Positions 56,701 through 64,000 of a DNA stretch of 64,000 nt are shown one piece after another. The translations under genes and the position numbers were made by a program. The stretch comes from Lineus longissimus (lineage: Eukaryota > Nemertea > Pilidiophora > Heteronemertea > Lineidae), in assembly GCF_910592395.1 (NCBI RefSeq), contig NC_088321.1, forward strand, positions 744,001 to 808,000, written 5' to 3'. The notes beneath the pieces are model-generated. The model was given only the letters and a program-made list of their open reading frames with translations, was not told where the DNA came from and searched no databases. Within the stretch, counting starts at the first letter, position 1. Each line of letters opens with the position of its first letter.

Positions 56701-58685
56701 CTGGTAAAAGTTTTTTTCTGGTAAAATGTGGGTAGGACGTGTATGTCGATTAAACTAGAGCGAGTTTTCGGACGATATTGAATGGATAACAACAGGTACA
56801 ACACTGCATGCAGCCTGGTAGTTTCTGAGTGGTCAGTTAGTACGGGCAGTAGAGTCGTTAGTCACTTGATCAATACATCTCCGACCCAGTCAGCCAGTTG
56901 AATAAATATTGACATGATCCAACTCGAGCTAATTCCTCTGCTCAATGTTTATAATTCGCCCAGTGCTTTGTGGGAAAACAAACAAAAGTTGATACAGCGC
57001 CATTACAGGTTGCCAAGCAACGAACAATCCCATTCTCGCATTTAATGCTTTTGCTTTCGGTCACCGGTTTTCACGGAATATTCACATGGGATGGAGCTGA
57101 CATCGTGTCTCCCTTTAAAATGCTAAGTTTCCAGCCATTAAACCGTTGTTACATAAATGACACTGACAACGCCGTTAAAGTGCGACCCTGGCAACAGTTT
57201 CCATGGCTACGCGGGCATCCCAGGCCCAAAATGCCTTTAATGTCGCCGCTCATATTCTGATGCATTTATTTAATCAAACTTGGAATCGATATTTTTCCCT
57301 TGGTGGAGCAATTTTATTCAACTGTGCTCAAATGCAAACAGCGCAGCATGTTTCGGACAATTATGCACATTTTCAATTTATCAATCCCATCAGACCAAAA
57401 GAGTATCAAAGTACAAAGACCATTAGCGTCGATTTCAGAATGTGGCCTCGAGTTCCAATGGCTGCAAACAACGAATAGATGTTAAGCCATTTTCCGTTAA
57501 TTAAAAATTGTCATAACCTTTTCCCAACGACTCAATTGAACGTTTGCAGGGCATATGAACCTCACTCAGGGCTTGAATAATCCATAGATATGTTGACAGG
57601 GTATGACCATGATAATTTCAGGGTTTGAGGATCTAAAGTTTTTGAGGTCATTTGTGTCTTAATTTCACCCGTCCGCCACGTTTCAACGCTTAGGGGAGAC
57701 TTTCTTATACCTTGGTTAGCGTGATTTCCCATCCAAGGACAAGCTGAGGAGGGTTTTTTGTCACGGAAGACTTCTGTAGAGGCAGCTCAGAGGAGGAAGA
57801 AATTTAAAAAAAAATTATTTCAAAACAAAAGTTTCTCTTTGAAAGTACAAAACAGTCAGTCAGGTCGAACATACACGTGTATCAAATATCAATACTGCTG
57901 CTATGAATATCGATTTTGTCGTCTATTACCAATCGATTTTTGATTATCGCGGGAAAACCTCGTCCCTCCAGATCGCTCTATAAACATTTTGATTGTACAA
58001 GTGGCCCTATCGTAAACATCGAACGAGGTCGGACGCCTATATAGCTACTGCGAAAAACGGATATACGACCCCATGGGTGATACAAAATTCGTCTGAGCCT
58101 AAATACTCTTATTTCACCTATATGAGGTCAGTAGCGAATTTTCCTTTCCTACCCCGCTAATGTCATTGTTTTTCTGCGTGCATGAGTAATGTTATCGTCA
58201 TCGTAAAAAGCGACGTTGATTTTTACTAGGGTACAGGTGTGTGGCTAGCGGGCGGGGGGGGGGGGGGGGGGGGTTACAATGCCCCTTCCATTACTACAAG
58301 TCACAAATAGATGTGTTTTGACCGTGATTTTGTCTCTCCCAGAGAGACTTTTGCCACCAACCAATACCAAAAACCTCCAGGCCGCTTGGTATCGTCAAAC
58401 AGTACGCGATGGCGGTCAAAAAGTATGCAATTGATACCAAAATAGACGCAATGACGACAAGACATTGCCATGACGGCAAAAAGTACGCTACTTAGTGATT
58501 TCAAACGAGCCTATGAGAAGTCACGGTTCAGCTGGAGGCTGTTTTTTGTTTGAAAAAAAACAACGTACTGCTTGTCCAACTCGCTCCTTGAAAGAATTTC
58601 ACTTACCAAGTTTAATGGTTGTTTGAGCCCAGCAAACTGCGACCAGCACAGTCACTGTGAACACAGCACCTTTTGAACACGTCAT
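41677..58685 (-). CDS. Ionotropic glutamate receptor subunit with EF-hand loop in M1-M2 linker, 16 exons
   Basis: Sixteen exons (minus strand): 58685-58607, 56086-55925, 55283-55146, 54641-54510, 49929-49667, 49323-49162, 48475-48311, 47996-47892, 47596-47459, 47346-47128, 46708-46465, 44911-44723, 44313-44103, 43847-43717, 42956-42610 and 42351-42181. All phases agree; the product is 951 residues. Order: signal peptide; bilobed amino-terminal domain (about 30-430); S1 ligand domain (about 449-560) with ligand-carboxylate Arg at R536; M1 about 575-593; a canonical EF-hand loop at 617-628; pore loop with Gln at the Q/R position (Q654); M3 with TYTANLAAF (683-691); S2 with Asp at the position that is Glu in AMPA/kainate types (D771); M4 about 859-884; basic cytoplasmic tail. 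It forms tetrameric cation channels at the cell surface. The subfamily is unclear: pore like AMPA types, pocket unlike them. The stop TGA at 42181-42183 is followed in frame by 168 open codons to 41677; see findings. An intronless GPCR lies in intron 4. Confidence 0.93.
43612..43690. repeat. Dispersed palindrome-rich repeat, copy 3 (partial)
   Basis: In an intron of the glutamate receptor. It holds ctgtcatagattctatgacgg and atctatgacgattattcc, related to 44974-45065 and 35860-36010 and to the units of the array at 62241-63260. Confidence 0.5.
44974..45312. repeat. Dispersed repeat copy 2 with 22-bp minisatellite
   Basis: 44974-45065 is an inverted copy of 35925-36010. From about 45066 to 45312 units of about 22 bp (gatccactgatggcccaggg, ta) repeat some ten times, with variants carrying catgcatggtagatc. 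The array sits in the intron just after the M1 exon of the receptor. Three minus-strand open frames here are repeat artefacts. Confidence 0.85.
45645..45696. mobile_element. MITE-like fragment, subfamily 2 (partial, inverted)
   Basis: Contains cgcacacttttccaggggac and attttctacctctacatcgg, the right third of the subfamily 2 element. The left part is missing. Confidence 0.55.
46936..47112. repeat. Imperfect direct duplication, about 102-bp unit
   Basis: aaggcgatgcctgg occurs at about 46938 and 47040, and caatggcaag-ttggagtgtgg near 46983 and 47080. It lies in intron 10 of the glutamate receptor. Confidence 0.7.
48782..49140. repeat. 36-bp minisatellite beside exon 6 of the glutamate receptor, about 10 copies
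   Basis: Unit gagccctatgttactccagt followed by cttacaggtaaaacgt, exact 36-bp period, very low divergence. The array ends about 20 bp from the exon 6 donor (exon edge 49162). On the transcribed strand each unit contains CTGTAAGA, which looks like a 5' splice site. Confidence 0.95.
50347..50570. mobile_element. MITE-like element with CAGTGGAACCCCGGT termini
   Basis: Begins CAGTGGAACCCCGGT (about 50351) and ends ACCGGGGTTCCACTG (about 50569), a perfect 15-bp terminal inverted repeat. The interior has gcgaccaccccg repeated several times. A decayed relative is at 24525-24675. Lies in intron 4 of the receptor gene. Confidence 0.85.
51251..51420. mobile_element. MITE-like element, subfamily 2 copy d (inverted)
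   Basis: Starts CCGGTGTAGAAGTTTAAAATG and ends gttacaccga; interior matches 18654-18824 in reverse (aaggattctattatgcgctt, cctattgt-complement). In intron 4 of the receptor gene. Confidence 0.85.
51838..52075 (+). repeat. 117-bp direct duplication with open frame
   Basis: agatgtcgacaggggcagga occurs at 51851 and 51968. The unit is 117 bp, a multiple of three, so a 111-codon open frame (51838-52173) contains two near-identical 39-residue repeats. No domain is recognised and no splice link to the GPCR downstream is clear. Confidence 0.8.
52595..53617 (+). CDS. Rhodopsin-class GPCR, peptide (FMRFamide-receptor-like) type, intronless
   Basis: A single 340-residue open frame with seven hydrophobic segments. 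TM1 has the conserved Asn (GIILNAIILMVL), TM2 the conserved Asp (LAGCD), and TM3 ends LITLERFLNI, with Glu-Arg-Phe in place of Asp-Arg-Tyr. TM5 holds Pro in LVPLLLVY. TM6 lacks the usual CWxP; it reads FTLCETPATV. TM7 is DSAMNFVAYC in place of NPxxY, followed by a basic helix 8. The combination of ERF-type TM3, TM6 CETP and TM7 NFxxYC is familiar from invertebrate FMRFamide-receptor-like proteins, so a neuropeptide ligand is likely; the exact ligand is not. It is nested in intron 4 of the glutamate receptor, on the opposite strand. The ATG at 52595 is the first in frame and leaves an N terminus of about 28 residues before TM1. Confidence 0.92.
   Translation: MGTVSEPVVATQPPKTCDYHETHANTFFLYIYAITPTSIIGIILNAIILMVLGRAQKKAIATSVFLLRILAGCDIFFLLCCLVFFFIRHMVVYFEHRTTIFTRGDNYIGGDIFFWILPWYFSALQSRNSLIVLITLERFLNIVFPLLARPYCTEKNFGKAAIFIICLSLGCNMPRYWSLELVDVFNPCTSYPEIQVKSKAWQGLYDTYLYMLGMVLVPLLLVYIMNVVLIISLRKAIRRRADMTGGDTSKDQEEKANRQATLMVVSILIVFTLCETPATVDRLAGLAGLQLFPDRRYHDYFRKFGLFLIVVDSAMNFVAYCATNKTFRHNFLSIFTKKVK
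53618..54214. other. 3' flank of the nested GPCR
   Basis: No further coding exon. Lies in intron 4 of the glutamate receptor. Confidence 0.4.
54215..54384. mobile_element. MITE-like element, subfamily 3 copy b
   Basis: 170 bp, beginning CCGGTGTGACAGCGG and ending CCTTGCACACCGG. Inverted relative to 22091-22259, with which it agrees almost throughout. Confidence 0.85.
55327..55572 (+). mobile_element. 5'-truncated LINE (CR1/L2-like) 3' end
   Basis: An open frame ending at 55478 encodes FSSAAALAWNSLG, then LRQEDTLNKFRKALKTELF, the pattern (AAPxLWNSLP...FKxxLKTxLF) found at the C terminus of CR1/L2-group reverse transcriptase proteins. After the stop come an AGCGCTTTATAAA phrase and an ATT repeat tail (55545-55570). 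Only the last part of the element is present. It lies antisense in intron 2 of the glutamate receptor. Confidence 0.75.
56345..56450 (-). mobile_element. tRNA/5S-rRNA-like chimeric SINE fragment
   Basis: The minus strand starts with TGGCCCAGTGGTTGGCGCG (A-box-like, about 56440-56422) and continues with GTTAAGCAACGTTGAGCGCG and TTTGGATCGGTGACCG (about 56407-56362). The latter two match the internal control region of 5S rRNA (AAGTTAAGCAACGT... TTGGATGGGTGACC). It therefore looks like a SINE with 5S-derived promoter sequence. Confidence 0.6.
56490..56640. repeat. Palindrome-rich repeat related to the 62-kb array
   Basis: Contains tagattctatggtggattc, atcatggattcattggtag and catcatagaatctggtgggcc, words close to the units at 62241-63260. 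Not a regular array. Confidence 0.45.
56640..58606. other. Intron 1 of the glutamate receptor, no exon seen
   Basis: Holds several short open frames (56970-57485, 57758-57943) that have no domains. A long G homopolymer lies at 58254-58273. Confidence 0.4.
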
Positions 58686-60078
58686 CGTTTTCTGCACAGA
58701 TCCCGCCGTGACGTCACTGAAATTGCTTATCAAGCGTATCCTAGGTCGGCCGAATATCTGTTAAAGGTCGCACTGGAGTTGTCTTCTCATAGACCTGCGA
58801 AATGAACATATTAAAAGTAGGGGATTTATGTGGACGCTCAATTAACACTTCAGGGAAACGTTAAGCCTAACGTCGCCTAAACGTGTCATAAAGATGAAAA
58901 AACGATGAAAAAGGGGGTCGATGAGCCCCAATCGGCAAAAAACGTAATGACGAATCGAAAAGGGGAAAATATTCTTACCTTCAAAGCCATTTGGCACCTC
59001 CAACTTGTATCCTAACAAATCCATACACCGAGCACGTGTTTTCGCCTTCAACACTCGACGTTTGGCTGCCTAGTCACGGCGAGCCTCGCTCGTGGGCGGC
59101 AGCGCGGACTACTTCCCAGAATACGTAGCGATATGGAAAGTTATCGACACGGCATCCATTATCGAATTAGATGTGATTAGCTATGCATATAGAGCGGGTC
59201 ATAAATGAGTTATCAGACATTGATGAAGTTTGCCGTACAGAGACATTACAGCATGTGAAATATGCATTACTCTCCGTACTAATACACATGTACTATTGCG
59301 CTGGTAAAAGCATGGATTTATTTCAGTACAATAACATATTATAAAAAATAGTAAAATTTTCCAGGAAGATATTCTTTTGACGTTTTGTTTATACACACTA
59401 CAGTAGAATCTCTCTGTCAGAGACACCCTCGGGGCTGACAAGTGCTGTCCTTGATAGAGAGGTGTCCTGATTAGAGAGGTCAAATTGAATGGAAACAACC
59501 AATTTGGGATCTAGACTAGTGGCCCGATAGGGGCGTTGTCTATCGGTGCTGTGTTAGTCAGAGCTAGCCCTTGATTATGAAGGGATTTTCAAATTCAGGT
59601 GACCATGGTCTGTTTATGTGCTCTACCATAGCTTTCAATACTTGATGTATCTGAAGAGGCACTCTTGGCATGGCCTATCAAGGAGCTGCCCACGGTGCTG
59701 AACCTCTAGCTTGCCTGTCGACTAAGTGCCTTGCCCGAGAACTAGTAGGAGCACTCATTTTAAAGTTATAGTAGTGATATTGTAATTGGTTCGAGCCATT
59801 TGGCAGCCGACATGACATCGGCAGCTAAATCCTAACAGGGCTTTGAACAACTCGGCCTATCGGAGGATTAAAGTTATCAGTGGCTTATCGGTGAATATAA
59901 CCATGTTCTGGGCTTTGAACAGCCCTAGTGATATAATGCTATTCACTACAATACTGCGTTTAACATATTCAAATGTATCGTTTTTATATCACAAGCTGTT
60001 CATCCGCGCTCTTTGGTGTGCAATTTTGCAGAGAATGACAACGTTTCCTGTGCTTGGGCGTGTAGGTTGAATACCATC
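58686..60078. other. Divergent intergenic region
   Basis: About 1.4 kb between the start codon of the glutamate receptor (-) and that of the methyltransferase (+). It contains a CAGTAGAA-type repeat at 59399-59525. The promoters of both genes should lie here; I see no clear core elements. Confidence 0.4.
59399..59525. mobile_element. CAGTAGAA-type MITE-like remnant, copy 3
   Basis: Starts CAGTAGAATCTCTCT and includes gatagagaggtgtcctgatt and aacaaccaatttgggatc, the inverse of phrases in the copies at 10-157 and 37053-37195. Confidence 0.6.
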
Positions 60079-61166
60079 ATGGCTTGTCCCGACCACTACG
60101 CCGATATCGCCGCAGATTATGACAAGTTATACTCTTTCAGGGATCAGTTTGCGGACAAACTCGTGGAAGTCCTCATCAAGGTAATTGCATAGAACCTGAT
60201 AAAGTAGACGCTGGTCTTCCTAAATTGTCATACATTTACTGAGGGCTTTTCCAATACTCTACATGTACAATATTAGCAACGGTCAGTGCATCCGCCAAGC
60301 GACTGCTAGGCGTCAGTGAACCTATGTCGTCACAATGACCTTCACAAAACTGGTTGGATGATACTAATAGGATCTCATGAAGTTTGACCACGGTTTACCA
60401 AGTGAACATTATTCCTATCTGGTTGGCTATTGAAAATGTGACGTCATAGATCCACTAGGCTTAGTTTCGCCGTGTGCTTGAGGAGCGCCCTTGCATGTAA
60501 TTCAACTTTTCATCATTACAGTACGGCCGCCTCTCCAACGACCAAGACTTCGTTGATGTTGGCTGCGGATCCGGCTGGCTGCAGCGTATACTCTCTGAAA
60601 GGGGCTACCATTTCAAAACGTCAACTTCTGTGGACCCAAGCCAGCAGATGCTTGAACTGGTCATAAAGAGAGTCCCCAACGCACAGTGTATCAACCTGGA
60701 CGGACTGGAGTTTTCCCGCCTTACGAAAACCTATGATGTGTTGGTCATCAGTCAATGTTTTCATCATTTACCGATAGAAACGCTTGAGGAGACATTGCGA
60801 AACGTCCGGTCGCAGCTGCGCAGAGGAGGAAAAGTCATCACAACGTTTGGAGACGGAGGATTTTTTAGTCCAGACGTCGCGAAACGCCTTAAAACAACAG
60901 GTAATTATTCACCTGTGGATTATTCAGCGTCTGTACGCATTTGTGAATCGGTTTTTCAAAAATGTGGCTACAAGTTCACCCCGGACTCCCCAGTGGAGAG
61001 GTCGTATAAGGTCAAGGTCAGTCGTGAGCAATATGGCTACATGCTGCGGCAGAGGTACGTGTCGGCGTTGGGCGTGATCAGTGACGAGGACATTGAGAAG
61101 GAGGTTGCTGCATTGCCCGACACAGTGGAGTTTCAATACAAATGGACAATTATAGTGGCGGAATGA
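60079..61166 (+). CDS. Class I SAM-dependent methyltransferase, 2 exons
   Basis: Exons 60079-60180 and 60522-61166 joined in phase 0 (gtaatt donor, ttacag acceptor) give 248 residues. The first exon supplies a typical N-terminal helix region (HYADIAADYDKLY). The second opens with the SAM-binding glycine motif VDVGCGSG (about residues 44-51), an acidic residue at the end of strand 2 (SVDPS), and a motif-IV region VLVISQCFHHLP, as in the Methyltransf_11/UbiE-like group. The C-terminal part has no recognised substrate domain. Such enzymes methylate small molecules, lipids or proteins; the substrate cannot be told here. An AATAAA occurs at about 61463, roughly 300 bp after the stop. It is transcribed away from the glutamate receptor. 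Confidence 0.9.
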
Positions 61167-62240
61167 TGTATGCCTCCTCCTCAGAATGTTGTCACGCTTC
61201 AGAACAAAACTGCTAGACTTTCATCAGTGACAGTATAGTGTCTTACGCGGCCAGATACAATTTTGAGCTTGAAATTTAAAGACGAGTTCTTTTACTATCT
61301 TGTGGTGACTGGGGAATGGCTCTGATTTCTGCGGCCGTCCTCCGCCGGTTTTTTGAGCACTATTGCAAACATACAAATTATGTTATGTACGGTATTTGTG
61401 AATCTTTTTGTCACCTTTCGTTCTTTTGTTATACGCCACCACAATGTAATTGATTATTACATGAATAAAGATACATAATAATAATAATAATGGCATGAAA
61501 TTCATGAAAATATGAACAAACATATGTTTTAAAAATGAACACCGGGAAGCCGGACACAGGAGACCCACGAACAGGTGAGATGCCCCTTTCCGCAAGGCCC
61601 CTCTCCAGCTTGCAGAGTGCTCCAGGGCCGCTCATTAGCATACACCCATAACTCATGCTCAGAAACTTGCCAGCTGCAGTTCTGCGCGGCATCCGGACAA
61701 ATTAACATTTCCATTTTAACACCCAGGCAAAAATGCTAGCTTCCGGACTAATTCATGGTGTTGGTAAAGGCTTTACAGGCAGAGCACCGAAACAAACTAT
61801 GCATAACTGCTTAAAGGTGTCAATATATTTGGATTGATTTTTTTGGGACACAAGATACATTTTAGTACACATTTATTTAATATTGATTTGGACGCTCAAC
61901 AGATTCGCCAATATCTCACAAAGGTAATTCCTAGCTTTCAATTCGAACACAAAACATTTTTTTACACATAAATGACAACGCCATCATTATAAATACATAT
62001 AATATTGATTTCAATGCGGCAATGTTTTTTCTAACATCGATTTTTTAGCTTTTCAAATGGCTATCCAACGTGCATTAACTTGGCGGCACGTTGAGATGAC
62101 GGTGGTTTATTGGCCATCAGTCCACCGTTAGCAGATAGCGCAGCTTCCAACAACCAGGCCCTAGCCAGCAACCGAGGTATTTCACATGTACCAGATGATT
62201 AACCACAATTGTCTCATCGATCAACACACAGGCTGCTGAC
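61167..62240. other. 3' flank of the methyltransferase, no gene seen
   Basis: A/T-rich, with a short ATA repeat at about 61475-61490 following the likely polyadenylation signal. Minus-strand frames at 61383-61714 show no domain. Confidence 0.4.
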
Positions 62241-63260
62241 TGTTCCCGTCATAGAATCACTAACGGAGGAAAAACATGATAGGTTCTATCATGGCCCGTC
62301 ATAGAATCACTAATGGAGGAAAATCATGATAGATTCTATCATGGCCCGTCATAGAATCACTTACGGAGGAAAATCATGATAGATTCTATCATGGCCCGTC
62401 ATAGAATCACTAACGGAGGAAAACCATGATAGGTTCTATCATGGCCCGTCATAGAATCACTAACGGAGGAAAACCATGATAGATTCTATCATGGCCCGTC
62501 ATAGAATCACTAACGGAGGAAAATCATGATAGATTCTATCATGGCCCGTCATAGAATCACTAACGGAGGAAAACCATGATAGATTCTATCATGGCCCGTC
62601 ATAGAATCACTAACGGAGGAAAACCATGATAGATTCTATCATGGCCCGTCATAGAATCACTAATGGAGGAAAACCATGATAGATTCTATCATGGCCCGTC
62701 ATAGAATCACTAACGGAGGAAAATCATGATAGATTCTATCATGGCCCGTCATAGAATCACTAACGGAGGAAAACCATGATAGATTCTATCATGGCCCGTC
62801 ATAGAATCACTAACGGAGGAAAATCATGATAGATTCTATCATGGCCCGTCATAGAATCACTAACGGAGGAAAATCATGATAGATTCTATCATGGCCCGTC
62901 ATAGAATCACTGACGGAGGAAAACCATGATAGATTCTATCATGGCCCGTCATAGAATCACTGACGGAGGAAAATCATGATAGATTCTATCATGGCCCGTC
63001 ATAGAATCACTAACGGAGGAAAATCATGATAGATTCTATCATGGCCCGTCATAGAATCACTAACGGAGGAAAATCATGATAGATTCTATCATGGCCCGTC
63101 ATAGAATCACTGACGGAGGAAAACCATGATAGATTCTATCATGGCCCGTCATAGAATCACTGACGGAGGAAAATCATGATAGATTCTATCATGGCCCGTC
63201 ATAGAGTCACTAACGGAGGAAAATCATGATGGCTTCTATCATGGCCCGTCATAGAATCTA
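62241..63260. repeat. 50-bp minisatellite with palindromic units, about 20 copies
   Basis: The phrase cccgtcatagaatcac recurs every 50 bp from 62245 to 63245. Each unit contains CCATGATAGATTCTATCATGG or a one-base variant, a palindrome with 8-10 bp arms around one base. Units differ at a few fixed sites (taacgg/taatgg/tgacgg; aaacc/aaatc). Confidence 0.95.
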
Positions 63261-64000
63261 TATTGGAACAACATGGTTCTAACTACCATTGGTCCATCAT
63301 AGATAATGTGATGGAATCCATTATAGAACTTATGATGGCGCATCATAGAATTTATATTGGATTAGGTGAACTATTCTAATTTTCCGGATTCCTAGACTGT
63401 TACTCAAATGGGTTTATACTTCGATACCTGGAGACGGAAGAAGAGTAATGTGTGTAGAGTTGCTTCATGTTTGGTAGATCAGGTGATTCTGGGCTGATCG
63501 GCAGATATGATTCTGGTAAGCACATGTGATTGACTCCACGAATCGTGGAATAACGGATCCAAAATGGAGGTTAGTGTTGGCAGCGCGGAAAGACGGTGTT
63601 ACGCGACTGCGCAGGAGCCTGGGATGTTTTTGTTACCGATGGCAATGCTTGGAGACTGCTGCACACACACAGGTCACACTTTTCTGCACATGGACAAGTC
63701 ATCACTTGGCGACAATTACCAATGACGAGGCCTGGAGACTGCGGCCAACATATATGTCACTTTTCTGCGCATGTTTGCAATAACCAATAAAATGATTACT
63801 GGGGATGCAGGCAGCGCACAAAACTGGCATCTCTAATTCAACTCAACTTATCTTCATAAAAATGATCACTCGGAGACGGATTTACGATTCATGTGATGGC
63901 CCCGGCATTGGCTGATATGAATGAAGACTAGTATCAGCTTTTGAACCCCCACCCCACCCCAATTTCAAAATATATATTTTTGTTCCCATCCCCTTTCTGT
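63261..64000. other. Right edge, no gene seen
   Basis: Begins with degenerate relatives of the palindromic repeat (catcatagaatttatattgga to about 63365), then sequence with no supported exon. A direct duplication of about 90 bp is visible at 63640-63780 (ggagactgctgcacacac / ggagactgcggccaacat). Confidence 0.4.

Noticed and set aside
62241-63260. CRISPR-like regular array
   Set aside because: The 50-bp units are contiguous with no unique spacers, and the setting is an animal genome; it is a minisatellite.

Overview
The window is metazoan nuclear DNA. Genes are split by GT-AG introns of about 0.1 to 5 kb, the proteins belong to animal families (ionotropic glutamate receptor, rhodopsin-type GPCR, cGAS/Mab-21-like nucleotidyltransferases, FN3 and PAN extracellular modules, a MARVEL-type tetraspan), and there is a heavy load of small inverted-repeat transposons, SINE/LINE remnants and intronic minisatellites. 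A marine invertebrate fits best; I cannot fix the phylum from the sequence. I rebuilt genes by hand from splice consensus, reading phase and family motifs; exon junctions are therefore inferred.

Layout. 1-3.3 kb: a transposon remnant and a four-exon tetraspan gene (+). 3.3-10.7 kb: two tandem paralogous genes (-), each with a zinc-finger exon, two short exons and a large cGAS-like/Mab-21 exon, with the same intron phases. 10.7-31.5 kb: gene-poor, rich in MITE-like elements, SINE pieces and small duplications; it contains exons of a possible secreted cystine-knot peptide (signal exon near 14.0 kb, propeptide and cysteine exons at 26.8 and 27.7 kb). 31.6-33.8 kb: a PAN-domain gene with a 40-bp minisatellite in its intron. 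35.3-40 kb: a small type I membrane protein with two FN3-like domains (+). 41.4-58.7 kb: a 16-exon ionotropic glutamate receptor (-), with an intronless peptide-type GPCR (+) and a LINE 3' end in its introns. 60.1-61.2 kb: a two-exon SAM methyltransferase (+), divergent from the receptor. 62.2-63.3 kb: a 50-bp minisatellite made of palindromic units.

Most notable: the glutamate receptor carries a canonical EF-hand calcium-binding loop in its cytoplasmic M1-M2 linker, on its own exon just before the pore loop. Other notable points are the fusion of two zinc-binding motifs to apparently catalytically intact cGAS-like enzymes in a tandem pair, the cystine-knot exons, and an in-frame 102-nt optional intron that would decide whether the receptor has a short or long C-terminal tail.

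The genes do not form one pathway. The cGAS-like pair suggests nucleic-acid or ligand sensing; the receptor, GPCR and possible peptide suggest neural or secretory roles.
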